DNA from: DASWNP01 sp035537095
Lineage (GTDB): Bacteria > Acidobacteriota > Blastocatellia > Pyrinomonadales > Pyrinomonadaceae
NCBI GenBank assembly: GCA_035537095.1
Contig: DATLMV010000129.1
Location: 1 to 42,157 of the forward strand
Reading direction: 5' to 3'
Length of the DNA: 42,157 nucleotides
This document shows, one piece after another, positions 15,372-24,100 of the stretch (the first letter of the stretch is position 1; the number at the start of each line of letters is the position of its first letter). Position numbers and translations under genes: made by a program. The notes under the pieces are model-generated. The model was not told the origin of the DNA. It ran no database searches and saw only the letters and a list, made by a program, of their open reading frames with translations.

Positions 15372-15803
15372 ATGTCTCTGACCGAAGCCACGCTTGCGCC
15401 GCCGAACCAGCAGAGCCTCGACATCCGTTCGACGCCGCGCGAGGAGATGAATCTTTACCCGCTCGACACCTTCGCATACGAGTTCGTCGGGCGCGAGGTG
15501 CGCATCTCGTTCGAGATACCGGAGTTCACGGCGGTCTGCCCGTTCTCCGATTTCCCGGACTTCGCCGTCATCCGCATCGAATACGTGCCGCGCGAGCGGT
15601 GCATCGAACTCAAGAGCCTGAAGCTCTACATCAATTCGTTCCGCAACATCAAGGTCTTCCACGAACACGTCGTCAACATCATCCTCGAAGACTTCGTCCG
15701 CGCCTGCGACCCCCTGCGCGTCGAACTCGAAGGCGACTTCCACATTCGCGGCAACATCAAAACGGTCGTCCGCGCCAGTTACCAGAGGAAGTCGCAAGTC
15801 TGA
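15372..15803 (+). CDS. queF: NADPH-dependent 7-cyano-7-deazaguanine reductase (preQ1 synthase)
   Basis: This enzyme reduces preQ0 to preQ1 on the way to queuosine in tRNA. It has 143 residues and is the short, unimodular (YkvM-type) form. The catalytic Cys56 lies in EFTAVCPFSDFPDF, with Asp63 seven residues on as in the Bacillus enzyme. Then comes the family core YVPRERCIELKSLKLYINSF followed by RNIKVFHEHVVNIILEDFV, with the NADPH-binding ELKSLK stretch. The last codons (SQV) run into the heptad repeat that follows. No other queuosine gene is in the window. Confidence 0.95.
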   Translation: MSLTEATLAPPNQQSLDIRSTPREEMNLYPLDTFAYEFVGREVRISFEIPEFTAVCPFSDFPDFAVIRIEYVPRERCIELKSLKLYINSFRNIKVFHEHVVNIILEDFVRACDPLRVELEGDFHIRGNIKTVVRASYQRKSQV

Positions 15804-15934
15804 AAGTCCAACGTCCAAAGTCGAAAGACAGAGCGTTTGACTTCCGGACTTGAGCGTTTTGACTTTGGACTCTTGGACTTGCGACTTTGGATTCCGTTTC
15901 GACTTTGGACTTTCGACTTTCAGACTTTGGACTG
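15790..15934. repeat. Heptad-array palindrome, AAAGTCC class (block 6)
   Basis: The left arm steps through GTCGCAAGTCTG, AAAGTCC, AACGTCC, AAAGTCG and AAAGACA, beginning inside the last codons of queF. The right arm (about 15850-15934) steps through GACTTTGGACT, TTGGACTTGCGACTTTGGA and GACTTTCAGACTTTGGACT. It ends 7 bases before the next start codon. The same word class forms the inner part of block 8. Confidence 0.87.
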
Positions 15935-15941
15935 TTGTTAA

Positions 15942-16172
15942 ATGAGTAGCAGTTTTATCATCATCGTCGTCGTCTTGTTGGGCGCGTTCGTGGTCTTTTT
16001 CGTCGTGCGGCGAATGATTCGTCTGGCGATTCGCGTGGCCTTCATCTTCGCGCTCTTGTTCGCGTTGCTCGCGGGCGGCCTCTGGATGTGGTGGCGTTCG
16101 TCCTCTTGGAACACGCCCGCGACGAATGCGCGCCCGACGCAGCAGACGCGGCCCGCGCGCCCGCGTTCCTGA
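15942..16172 (+). CDS. Small membrane protein, unknown function
   Basis: A 76-residue protein with two hydrophobic stretches separated by a basic turn: SSFIIIVVVLLGAFVVFFVV, then RRMIRLAIRVAF, then IFALLFALLAGGLWMWW. A short Thr/Arg/Pro-rich tail follows. No family is recognised. The ATG at 15942 follows the repeat directly, and the stop lies 16 bases before the MFS start, so the two are probably one unit. No catalytic motif is visible. Confidence 0.55.
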   Translation: MSSSFIIIVVVLLGAFVVFFVVRRMIRLAIRVAFIFALLFALLAGGLWMWWRSSSWNTPATNARPTQQTRPARPRS

Positions 16173-16188
16173 ACACTTCTCGACAAGC

Positions 16189-17511
16189 ATGGGCGACACC
16201 GACACAGACGCTGGCGACCGCTTCGGCGTGCCCGCCGCAGGCGGCGAGGCGCGCCGCAAACTCGACGAGGGAACGCCGGGCCTCTGGCATCGTTACCGAC
16301 GCCTGCCGCGCAACGTCTTCGCCATCAGCCTCGTCAGTCTCTTAAACGACGCTTCGAGCGAAAGCATCTATCCCTTCCTGCCGCTCTTTCTCACGATGCT
16401 CGGCGTCTCGCCCTTCGTCATCGGGGTCATCGAAGGCGCATCGGAGTCCGTCTCCGGTCTGCTCAAACTCTTCGCCGGATACTGGAGCGACCGGCGGGGG
16501 CGGCGCAAAGGTCTGGTCGTCTCCGGCTACGCGCTGTCGAGCGTCGCACGCCCGCTGCTCGCCTTCGCGCAGAGTTGGTGGAACGTCCTCTTTATTCGTC
16601 TGACGGACAGAGTCGGGAAAGGGATTCGCAGCGCGCCGCGCGACGCGATGATTGCCGACGCCGCTTTGCCCGCCGAGCGCGGCATCGCCTTCGGTTTTCA
16701 CCGCGCGATGGATCACGCGGGAGCGGTCGTCGGCCCGCTGCTCGGTTTCGCCATCCTCGCCGTCATCGCCGCCACGCCGAGCGCGCCGACCATCGGCGAT
16801 TACCGGACGGTCTTTCTTCTCGCCTCGATTCCCGCGCTGCTCGCCATGATCGTCGCCGTCTTCGCCGTGCGCGAGACGCGCCGGGAGGAGAGAACCGAAA
16901 CGAGCGCGCCGATGCGCCTGTCGCTGCGCGGCTTCGACGGCAACTTCAAACGCTTCCTCGTCATCATCGCCCTCTTCACGCTCTCCAATTCGACCGACGC
17001 TTTTCTGCTCAAACGCGCGAGCGACATCGGCGTCTCCGCCGCGACCATTCCGCTGCTCTGGGCGGCGCTGCACGCCGTCAAGGTTCTCAGTTCGCTCGTC
17101 GGCGGCGATCTCTCCGACCGCTTGGGGCGCAAGCGACTGATTGCGTCCGGCTGGATTCTCTACGCCGTCGTCTACGGGGGCTTCGCCTTCGTCTCGTCGG
17201 TCGGCGAAGTGTGGGTCTTGTTTCTCATCTACGGCGTCTATTTCGGGCTCGCCGAGGGAGCCGAGAAGGCGTTGGTCGCAGACCTCGTCCGGCCCGAGCA
17301 GCGCGGCACGGCCTACGGGTTGTATAATCTCGCCTTTACGATTACCGTGCTCCCCGCGTCGCTTCTGCTCGGCGCGCTCTGGAACTGGCGCGGCGCGACG
17401 ACCGCTTTTCTCGTCAGCGCGGTGCTCGGCGCGAGCGCGGCCCTGTTGCTTCTGTTGACGGTCAAATCACGCGACGAGTTGGAGCACTCGGGCGCGACAC
17501 AGACTATTTGA
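16189..17511 (+). CDS. MFS transporter
   Basis: A 440-residue inner-membrane transporter of the major facilitator superfamily with about 12 hydrophobic segments. After a 40-residue hydrophilic N-terminus comes NVFAISLVSLLNDASSESIY. Then come the conserved loop 2-3 motif GYWSDRRGRRKGLVV and its second-half counterpart GGDLSDRLGRKRLIA. The segment RLTDRVGKGIRSAPRDAMIA is characteristic of a subgroup often annotated as drug or sugar exporters. Substrate cannot be assigned. The ATG at 16189 follows the small membrane protein closely. A short non-coding gap leads to the polymerase gene. Confidence 0.85.
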   Translation: MGDTDTDAGDRFGVPAAGGEARRKLDEGTPGLWHRYRRLPRNVFAISLVSLLNDASSESIYPFLPLFLTMLGVSPFVIGVIEGASESVSGLLKLFAGYWSDRRGRRKGLVVSGYALSSVARPLLAFAQSWWNVLFIRLTDRVGKGIRSAPRDAMIADAALPAERGIAFGFHRAMDHAGAVVGPLLGFAILAVIAATPSAPTIGDYRTVFLLASIPALLAMIVAVFAVRETRREERTETSAPMRLSLRGFDGNFKRFLVIIALFTLSNSTDAFLLKRASDIGVSAATIPLLWAALHAVKVLSSLVGGDLSDRLGRKRLIASGWILYAVVYGGFAFVSSVGEVWVLFLIYGVYFGLAEGAEKALVADLVRPEQRGTAYGLYNLAFTITVLPASLLLGALWNWRGATTAFLVSAVLGASAALLLLLTVKSRDELEHSGATQTI

Positions 17512-17564
17512 TCAAAGACGCAAAGCTCGGAATATCTAACCCAAAGGCGCAAAAATAAAACTTG

Positions 17565-19349
17565 ATGGAAACAGTCAATTATCGTCTCGTCACGAACGCG
17601 CAAGACCTGTCGGAGGCGTGCGCGGAATTAGCGAAGCAACAGGCGGTCGGCTTCGATTCGGAGACCACTTCGCTCGACCCCTACGGCGGGCGGATGCGGC
17701 TCATGCAGTTCAGCCTGCCCGACGGCTTCGTCTACATCTTCGACCTCGACCGCTTTGCCACCAACGGCGACGCCAAAAAATCGGAGACGCTCGAACCGCT
17801 CCGGCGTCTGCTCGCCGCGCCGCGCCCCGTCAAGGTCGCGCACAACGCGAAGTTCGACGCCAAGTGGACGAAGCATCAACTCGGCGTCGAAGTCGGCGGC
17901 CTGTTCGACACTCTGCTCGCGAGCCAGATGGTTTCGGCGGGCGACACGGAAGACCGTCACAGTCTCCAACTCGTCGCCGAACGCTATCTCGGGGAGACGC
18001 TCGACAAGTCTTCACAGTTGAGCGATTGGAGCGGCGAACTGTCGGAGACGCAACTCGAATACGCCGCGAGCGACGCCGCCATCATGCTCCCCCTGCGCGA
18101 GAAGTTGGTCGAGCGACTGCGCGCCGACGACCTCTTTCGCTGCGCGACGTTGGAGTTTGAGTGCGTGCTGCCGGTCGCGGCGATTGAACTGGCGGGCGTC
18201 TTTCTCGATAAGGAGCGTTGGCGCGAGCAGATTGCCGACGTGCAGAAGCGACGCGCCGCGCTCGCCGGAGAGTTGCAGGCGATGCTCTCGGAAGGGATGG
18301 CGCAGCAGTCGCTCTTTGAAAACGTCCGCACCGACATCAACATAGATTCGCACACGCAGCTTTCCGCCGCGCTCAAACGTCTCAAAGTTCCCATCCCCGA
18401 TTCGACGCGCAACTGGAAACTGCAACCGCTCGCCGCCGAATATCCAGTCATCGCCAAACTGCTCGACTACCGCACCGTGCAGAAGTCTCTGACGAGCTAC
18501 GGCGAAAATATCCTCGGCGAAATCAACCCCGTCACGGGCCGTATCCACGCCAATTTTCACCAGATCGGCGCGCCCACCGGACGCATGGCCTGCACGCAGC
18601 CCAACATTCAACAAGTCCCGCATGCCTTTGAATACCGCCGCTGTTTCCGCGCGCCCGAGGGCCGCAAGCTCGTCATCGCCGACTATTCGCAGATCGAACT
18701 CCGCATCCTCGCCGATTTCACCAGCGACAAGGGCTTCATTGACGCCTTCAACTCCGGCGCAGACCTCCATCGAGTGACCGCCGCGCAGGTCTTCAACGTC
18801 CCGCTCGAAGCCGTCACCGCCGACCAGCGTTCGAACGCCAAGCGTCTCAACTTCGGCGTCATCTATGGCATCGGCGCGCAGCGTTTCGCCGCGCTCACGG
18901 GGATGCCCGTCCACGATGCGGAAGAACTGCTGCGTCGCTACTTCACAACCTACCGCGCCCTCGACGCGTGGCTGCGCGACGCCGCCCAACGCGCCGTCCG
19001 CGAACGCACCGCACGCACCGCCTCGGGCCGCCTCGCGCGCTTCAACTTCGACCCCGCAGACAAACAGGCCGTCTCCCTCGTCCAACGCAACGGCAAAAAT
19101 ACGCCCATTCAGGGAAGCTCCGCCGACATCCTCAAGCGCGCTCTGCGCCTGCTGCACGACCGCCTGCGCGACACTTCCGCCTGCATCGTGAATATCGTGC
19201 ACGACGAAATCGTGGTCGAGGCGGACGCCAATGAAGCGGACGCGATTGCGAAGACGGTCGAGGACGCGATGTGTCAGGCGGGCGAAGAGTACGTCAAGAA
19301 AGTCCCCGTCAAGGTCGAGACGGAAATCGCCGACGAGTGGGTCAAGTGA
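17565..19349 (+). CDS. Family A DNA polymerase with 3'-5' exonuclease, no 5' nuclease domain
   Basis: A 594-residue bifunctional enzyme. The DEDDy proofreading domain is complete: Asp31/Glu33 (GFDSETTSLD), Asn94/Asp98 (HNAKFDAKW), and Tyr166/Asp170 (YAASDAAIM). The polymerase domain has motif A with Asp373 (IADYSQIELRILA), motif B Arg422-X3-Lys426 (RSNAKRLNFGVIYGIG) and motif C with Asp547 (NIVHDEIVVE). The FEN-like 5'-3' nuclease domain of classical Pol I (about 300 residues) is absent, and the ATG at 17565 lies close to the preceding gene, so it is not merely truncated by start choice. This form resembles phage-type or second polA copies and could serve repair. Whether a full-length polA exists elsewhere is unknown. 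Confidence 0.92.
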   Translation: METVNYRLVTNAQDLSEACAELAKQQAVGFDSETTSLDPYGGRMRLMQFSLPDGFVYIFDLDRFATNGDAKKSETLEPLRRLLAAPRPVKVAHNAKFDAKWTKHQLGVEVGGLFDTLLASQMVSAGDTEDRHSLQLVAERYLGETLDKSSQLSDWSGELSETQLEYAASDAAIMLPLREKLVERLRADDLFRCATLEFECVLPVAAIELAGVFLDKERWREQIADVQKRRAALAGELQAMLSEGMAQQSLFENVRTDINIDSHTQLSAALKRLKVPIPDSTRNWKLQPLAAEYPVIAKLLDYRTVQKSLTSYGENILGEINPVTGRIHANFHQIGAPTGRMACTQPNIQQVPHAFEYRRCFRAPEGRKLVIADYSQIELRILADFTSDKGFIDAFNSGADLHRVTAAQVFNVPLEAVTADQRSNAKRLNFGVIYGIGAQRFAALTGMPVHDAEELLRRYFTTYRALDAWLRDAAQRAVRERTARTASGRLARFNFDPADKQAVSLVQRNGKNTPIQGSSADILKRALRLLHDRLRDTSACIVNIVHDEIVVEADANEADAIAKTVEDAMCQAGEEYVKKVPVKVETEIADEWVK

Positions 19350-19489
19350 ATGAACTGCGACGAATGAATGAACGAACGAACTGTGACGAAGCGAAGCGGC
19401 GCGTGACGGAAGGCACGCGGCGCGCGGCGGACTCGTAAACTTCGGACGCGGAAATTTTCTAGAGCTAGCCTCTCAACAGCATCCCGGAC

Positions 19490-19539
19490 ATCAAGCCTCT
19501 CAAGTGTCATCGTCGCGGACGACACTTGAGAGGCTTGAT
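19490..19539. terminator. Bidirectional hairpin between the polymerase and APC permease genes
   Basis: A perfect 19-base stem (19490-19508 with 19521-19539) and a 12-base loop lie between convergent genes. No T-run follows on the plus strand, so it may be a stabilising hairpin more than a classical terminator. The preceding stretch (19350-19440) has GAATGAAC/GAACGAAC-type short repeats only. Confidence 0.6.
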
Positions 19540-19548
19540 ATCTGAAGG

Positions 19549-21087
19549 TCAGTTTCGGTCTTCTGTCAGTCTCTTTGTCGCGCGCCTGCGCCAGACGAGA
19601 TAGACGGGAATCCCTGTGAGCACGAGCAGGTAGCCGATGCCGGAGGTGGAGGGCGCGAGATAGGCGAGGTCTATGACGAGCAGCACGGCGAGCACGATGT
19701 AGATGATCGGCACGAATGGATAACCGAACGTCCGGTAGGGACGCGCGACATCGGGCGCGCGGCGACGCAGCGCGATGACGCTCCCGACCATCAGCGCGTA
19801 GAAAACCAGATCAACCGAGATGATGTATTCGAGCAGTTGCGTATAGACGTTGCCGTAGGTGTCTGCGCCCGTGAGCGGGTCTGTCTTGATGGTGCGCGGC
19901 AGCGTCAGCAGCGATGCCCAGACGCCTTGCGCCACGAGCGCGACCGCCGGGACGTGTCGCGCGTTGACGCTCCCCACCCGCTCGAAGAAGAGCCGGTCGC
20001 GCGCCATCGCGTAATAGACGCGCGCTCCGGCAAGTATCAGCCCGTTGTTGCAGCCGAATGTGGAAATCATAATCGCCACCGCCATCAGTATCGTCCCCGG
20101 TGTGCCGAAGATGGCCTGCATCGTCGCCGTTGCGACGCGGTTCTGCGGCGCGTTCTGAATCCCTTCGAGCGGCAGCGTCACGACGTATGCGAGGTTCGCC
20201 AGAAGGTAGAGCGCGACCACCAGCGCGCAGCCCAACAGGAGCGAGCGCGGCAGGTTTCTTCCGGGTTCGTGAATCTCGCCGCCGGTGAAGGTGACGTTGT
20301 TCCAAGCCGACTGCGCGAACAGCGGCCCGACCATCGCGCGACCCAACAACATCAGGAGCGCGAACCCGCCCGCGATTCCCAAACCGGGCTGCGCCCTCTG
20401 CGGAGTCCAACCGTTCGCCCAAGAGTCCCACCAAGCGGAGGTGAAGGCCGCGCCGCCGCCGTCGAGACCGACACGCCAGCCGAGCGTCAGGCCGACGACG
20501 ATGAGCGCGACGAGCGCCGCCGTCTTGGTGAACGTGAAACTGTTCTGGATGAACTTGCCCGTCTTGAGGCCGCGCGTGTTCGTGTAGGTGAGAAAGAGAA
20601 TCAGGAGGACGGCGACGAGTTGTTGCGTCGAGAGGCTCAGGGCGTAGCGATTGTCAAAGATGTGCAGCGGTGCGACGAGATAGTTGGTCGCGGAGATTTT
20701 ATCCGTCAGCACGCCCGCGAAGTTGGCGAAGGCGATGGCGACCGCCGCAATCGTGCCCGTCTGAATCACGATGAAGAGAGCCCAGCCGAACAGGAAGCCG
20801 GTCGCGGGCCCGTAGGCTTCGCGCAGGAAAACATACTGCCCGCCCGCCTTCGGCATCATCGCGGCGAGTTCGGCGCAGCAGAGCGCGCCGGTCATCGTCA
20901 GGAGTCCGGCGAGCGCCCAAGCGGCGAGCAGCCAACCGGGCGAGCCGACGAGCCGCGAAGATTCGGCGGACGTGAGGAAGATGCCCGAACCGATCATCGA
21001 GCCGACGACGATCATCGTCGCGTCGAGCAGTCCGAGCCCGCGCCGCAGTTCTTCTTCCGGCGCACGCGCCGTCTCTTGCACGCTCAT
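19549..21087 (-). CDS. APC-family amino acid permease
   Basis: A 512-residue inner-membrane transporter of the amino acid-polyamine-organocation superfamily with about 12 helices. It begins MSVQETARAPEEELRRGLGL, followed by the TM1 segment MIVVGSMIGSGIF, whose GSGIF glycine break binds substrate in this family. The consensus continues with AELAAMMPKAGGQYVFLREA and the TM6 region SAWNNVTFTGGEIHEPGRNL. The C-terminal RRRAPDVARPYRTFGYPFVP is typical of the L-type/YfnA-like branch. Substrate probably a neutral or cationic amino acid, not resolved. It lies 12 bases behind the exported-protein gene on the same strand, so they are likely one operon. Confidence 0.88.
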   Translation of the reverse strand: MSVQETARAPEEELRRGLGLLDATMIVVGSMIGSGIFLTSAESSRLVGSPGWLLAAWALAGLLTMTGALCCAELAAMMPKAGGQYVFLREAYGPATGFLFGWALFIVIQTGTIAAVAIAFANFAGVLTDKISATNYLVAPLHIFDNRYALSLSTQQLVAVLLILFLTYTNTRGLKTGKFIQNSFTFTKTAALVALIVVGLTLGWRVGLDGGGAAFTSAWWDSWANGWTPQRAQPGLGIAGGFALLMLLGRAMVGPLFAQSAWNNVTFTGGEIHEPGRNLPRSLLLGCALVVALYLLANLAYVVTLPLEGIQNAPQNRVATATMQAIFGTPGTILMAVAIMISTFGCNNGLILAGARVYYAMARDRLFFERVGSVNARHVPAVALVAQGVWASLLTLPRTIKTDPLTGADTYGNVYTQLLEYIISVDLVFYALMVGSVIALRRRAPDVARPYRTFGYPFVPIIYIVLAVLLVIDLAYLAPSTSGIGYLLVLTGIPVYLVWRRRATKRLTEDRN

Positions 21088-21099
21088 AGATTTTAAACT

Positions 21100-21669
21100 T
21101 TAAGGCTGCGTCGTTGTGATGCGAAACGTGCTGATGCGTTTGAGGTCGGAGCCCAGAATGGCGTACTCGCCCACCGCGAGCGGTTCGCGCGGGCGCACTT
21201 CCATGAATATCGCGCCGCCCTCGCGCGCGAGCACGCGGTAGTGCGGTTTGACGATCTCCTCGGAGGCGACGGCGTAACCGCGCAAGCCCCTCTGCGCGAT
21301 GGCCGTCGCGCGCCGCGCGTCGCGCTTGGATTTGAGACGCACGATAAACGGCGGGTGGACGCCCGCCTCGTCCGGCACGAAGAGATAGAAGCGCGGCGTG
21401 CTGCTCGCGAGCGTCGTCTGCGCGCTCGCGCCCTGCACGTGGATGTAGCTCGTCTTGTCGCTCTTGGCAACGGCGTCGGCGCGCAGCGGCGTCGTCCCCG
21501 TCTCGAAGGGCAGGGCGGAGAGATTTCCGCTCGCGTCCTGAACATAGACGAGCGTCCGGTCAGAGGGCGGCGCGGGAAGTTTCTCCTGTGCGAAGGCGAA
21601 GCCCGCCGCGACGAGCGCGATGCACAGAGCTGATACGACGCAATGATGTCTCCGGCGTTTGATTGGCAA
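21100..21669 (-). CDS. Exported protein of unknown function
   Basis: A 189-residue protein with a signal peptide (MPIKRRRHHCVVSALCIALV, then AAGFAFAQ). The mature part starts with a proline-rich stretch and has a beta-rich look: LVYVQDASGNLSALPFETGT, TPRFYLFVPDEAGVHPPFIV, AIFMEVRPREPLAVGEYAIL. No family recognised. The start is a TTG at 21669, supported by GAGG about 9 bases upstream and by the signal peptide; no ATG or GTG would keep the signal. It is the first gene of a minus-strand pair with the APC permease. Confidence 0.65.
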   Translation of the reverse strand: MPIKRRRHHCVVSALCIALVAAGFAFAQEKLPAPPSDRTLVYVQDASGNLSALPFETGTTPLRADAVAKSDKTSYIHVQGASAQTTLASSTPRFYLFVPDEAGVHPPFIVRLKSKRDARRATAIAQRGLRGYAVASEEIVKPHYRVLAREGGAIFMEVRPREPLAVGEYAILGSDLKRISTFRITTTQP

Positions 21670-22082
21670 ATTTGTTTACCTCGAAATGATGCCTATGTTG
21701 AGATGCGTCGCGCCGGTTGTCAAGAACTTTCCACAACGCAAAAGACGCCGACACGAGCCCGCGAGGGAGATGTCAACGAGACGATGCAAAATTTTTTGCA
21801 TCGTCAAGAAACTCCAATGTTTCCTGTTATTTACGGTTGGCTCGGGGGCGCAATTTAAGATTTCGCAGGGTTGTCTCCGTTTTCCAAGTCTCCGCGATGT
21901 GCCGGGTTATCTCATAGACCTCGAACGGAAGATGCGACGTTCGGCGGCGAGCCTGTGCTTGACAGTCGCGCGTGCGCTCACCTAGTCTTGACCACTTAAA
22001 ATATTCGACAGCACGTCCAATATAATCAACAAAATTTCTCCCTTCCCGTGTGGTCTGAAACGAAACAAGCAAAATTTTCGCT
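21670..22082. other. Divergent intergenic region with a 26-base palindrome
   Basis: This 413-base gap lies between the exported protein (minus) and the sugar dehydrogenase (plus). A perfect 26-base palindrome GACGATGCAAAA-TT-TTTTGCATCGTC (21780-21805) stands about 110 bases upstream of the minus-strand gene and could be an operator. A TATAAT at 22021-22026 could be a -10 box for the plus-strand gene, but no -35 box fits it. No heptad array is present. Confidence 0.5.
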
Positions 22083-23420
22083 ATGGTCAAAGAAGAGATA
22101 AAGAACCTGATTGAGAGCAAGCGCGCGCACGTCGGCGTCATCGGTCTCGGCTACGTCGGGCTGCCGCTGGCGGTCGAGTTTGCGGCGAAGGGCTACCGCG
22201 CGACCGGCTTTGAAGTTGACGCCGCCAAGGCCGGACAGCTTAACCGGGGCGAGTCCTACATCGGCGACGTGAGCGCGGCGACCGTCCGCGAGTTGGTGCA
22301 GCGTGAACGCCTGCGCGCCACCGTTGACTTCGACGAGTTGGCCGCCTGCGACTGCATCATCATCTGCGTGCCCACGCCCTTGCGCAAAACCAAAGAGCCC
22401 GACATCTCCTACATCCTCGCCGCCGCCGGAGAGATTCAGAGACGGATGCGCTCCGGCCAACTCATCATCCTCGAATCCACCACCTATCCGGGCACGACCG
22501 ACGAAGTGCTGCTCCCGATGTTTGAGGAGGCCGGATTCAAACTCGACCAAGACTTCCTGCTCGCCTTCTCGCCCGAACGCGTTGACCCCGGCAATCCCAA
22601 CTTTCAGACACACAACATCCCGAAAGTCGTCGGCGGCTGCACGGACGACTCGACGGAGGTCGCCGCCGCGCTCTACGGTCAAATCGTGGGCGACGTGCAC
22701 GCCGTCAGTTCGGCGCGCGTCGCCGAGGCCGCGAAGCTTTTGGAGAACACGTTCCGCGCCGTCAACATCGGCATGGCGAACGAGATGGCCCGCCTCTGCT
22801 ACGCGCTCGGCATTGACACTTGGGAGGTGATTCGCGCCGCCGCCACCAAACCCTTCGGCTTCATGCCCTTCTATCCTGGCCCCGGCATCGGCGGCCATTG
22901 CATCCCGCTCGATCCCCACTATCTCTCTTGGAAGGCCCGCCAGCACGGCTTCGATTCGCGCTTCATCGGGCTCGCCGAAGAGGTCAACTCGCGGATGCCG
23001 GAGCACGTCGTCCAACTCATCGCCGACGGTCTCAACGACGAACGCAAAGCACTCAACGGCGCGCGCCTCCTGTTGCTCGGCGTCGCCTACAAGAAGGACA
23101 TCAACGACGTGCGCGAGAGCCCCGCGCTCTCCATCATTGACCGCCTGCGCGCCAAGGGCGCAGACGTGCGCTTCCACGACCCGTTCGTCTCCGAGGTGCG
23201 CTTCGACGACGCGCACACCGAGAGCGCGGGCGAGCCTTTGCAATCCGTCGCCTTCAACGACGACGAACTCCGCGCCGCCGACTGCGTCGTCATCGTCACA
23301 GACCACAGCGACATAGATTACCAACGCGTCTGCGAACTTTCCACGCTCATCGTAGATACACGCAACGCCCTCGGCGGCGACCTCCGCCGCAACGCCCGCG
23401 CCCGCGTGATTCGGCTATAA
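22083..23420 (+). CDS. UDP-N-acetylhexosamine/UDP-sugar 6-dehydrogenase (WbpA/WecC type)
   Basis: This enzyme oxidises the C6 of a UDP-sugar (probably UDP-GlcNAc or UDP-ManNAc) to the uronic acid in two NAD-dependent steps. It has 445 residues. The NAD fold motif GVIGLGYVGLPLAVEFAAKG lies near residue 18. CVPTPL marks the end of the coenzyme region, the linker KLLENTFRAVNIGMANE carries Lys218 and Asn222, and the catalytic Cys273 is in GPGIGGHCIPLDP. The family form PGPGIGGHCIPLDPHYLSWK is that of WbpA-like HexNAc dehydrogenases. UDP-glucose dehydrogenase usually has GFGGSCFPKD. With the nearby WecB homologue it would provide an amino-uronic sugar for the surface glycan. Confidence 0.9.
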   Translation: MVKEEIKNLIESKRAHVGVIGLGYVGLPLAVEFAAKGYRATGFEVDAAKAGQLNRGESYIGDVSAATVRELVQRERLRATVDFDELAACDCIIICVPTPLRKTKEPDISYILAAAGEIQRRMRSGQLIILESTTYPGTTDEVLLPMFEEAGFKLDQDFLLAFSPERVDPGNPNFQTHNIPKVVGGCTDDSTEVAAALYGQIVGDVHAVSSARVAEAAKLLENTFRAVNIGMANEMARLCYALGIDTWEVIRAAATKPFGFMPFYPGPGIGGHCIPLDPHYLSWKARQHGFDSRFIGLAEEVNSRMPEHVVQLIADGLNDERKALNGARLLLLGVAYKKDINDVRESPALSIIDRLRAKGADVRFHDPFVSEVRFDDAHTESAGEPLQSVAFNDDELRAADCVVIVTDHSDIDYQRVCELSTLIVDTRNALGGDLRRNARARVIRL

Positions 23421-23440
23421 TCGGAAAGGTAAACAAGGAA

Positions 23441-23623
23441 GTGGCAGTCAAAGGCGTCCAATTCGTGACAGGTACAGAAGGCCGCAAAGTTGCGGTGCAA
23501 CTCGACCTCAAAGAGTGGGGCGAACTCCGGGAGGACATCTACGACAACATGCCCGCCGACGAGCGCCCCGGAGAACCTGTTAGCTCTCTGGATGACTTTG
23601 AATCAGCTATGAATCATGCTTGA
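23441..23623 (+). CDS. Small antitoxin-like protein (orphan)
   Basis: A 60-residue protein with the run VKGVQFVTGTEGRKVAVQLD followed by LKEWGELREDIYD, a pattern I know from short proteins annotated as RelB-like or uncharacterised antitoxins. Start at GTG 23441 behind GGAAAGG. No toxin gene is visible directly downstream: the next gene is a coiled-coil protein on the same strand 33 bases away. Function is unproven. Confidence 0.5.
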   Translation: MAVKGVQFVTGTEGRKVAVQLDLKEWGELREDIYDNMPADERPGEPVSSLDDFESAMNHA

Positions 23624-23656
23624 ACAAGTAGCCTGACAAGTCGCATAATCTTCGGT

Positions 23657-24019
23657 ATGAGCGAAGAGAAAACGCAAAACATAACGGACGGGCGTTCCTT
23701 CGAGGAGCGCGTCTTCGCCCGCTTCGACGCGCTCGATGCGAGGCTCGATAACTTCGACTCGCGCCTTGAGGCAGTTGAAGTCCGCCTTGATACCGTTGAT
23801 ACACGCCTGCAAGCTCTGGAGCACCAAGCAGAGCGGCGGGCGTTGGAGACGAAGCCGATTTGGGAGCGCGCGCTGGCCGAGATACTTGAACTCAAGGAAA
23901 GCTTTGCTGATTTCGACCGCAAGATTGATATCTTAACTCATGACATAGTGAAGGTTCGCGCGGATCAGGTGCGCGTCGAGCGTCGGGTTGATAAGCTCGA
24001 ACCGAAGCCCGCGCAGTAG
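23657..24019 (+). CDS. Coiled-coil protein, unknown function
   Basis: A 120-residue protein made of regular heptads. It shows ARFDALDARLDNFDSRLEAV and EVRLDTVDTRLQALEHQAER, followed by a Trp-containing break (KPIWERALAEI). A second coil is DRKIDILTHDIVKVRADQVR and following. It resembles many short bacterial coiled-coil proteins without assigned function. Start at ATG 23657. It stands between two sugar-nucleotide genes, with no evident link to them. Confidence 0.55.
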   Translation: MSEEKTQNITDGRSFEERVFARFDALDARLDNFDSRLEAVEVRLDTVDTRLQALEHQAERRALETKPIWERALAEILELKESFADFDRKIDILTHDIVKVRADQVRVERRVDKLEPKPAQ

Positions 24020-24100
24020 ACTTCTCTTCACGCTTCAGGTCAAAAAAGTCCCTTCGCACGTACGGCCCATCAGGAACATCCGAACGGATAGCTTCGATTA

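Noticed and set aside
18012..19202. 396-codon minus-strand frame inside the polymerase gene
   Set aside because: Antisense shadow; the plus frame has all polymerase motifs.
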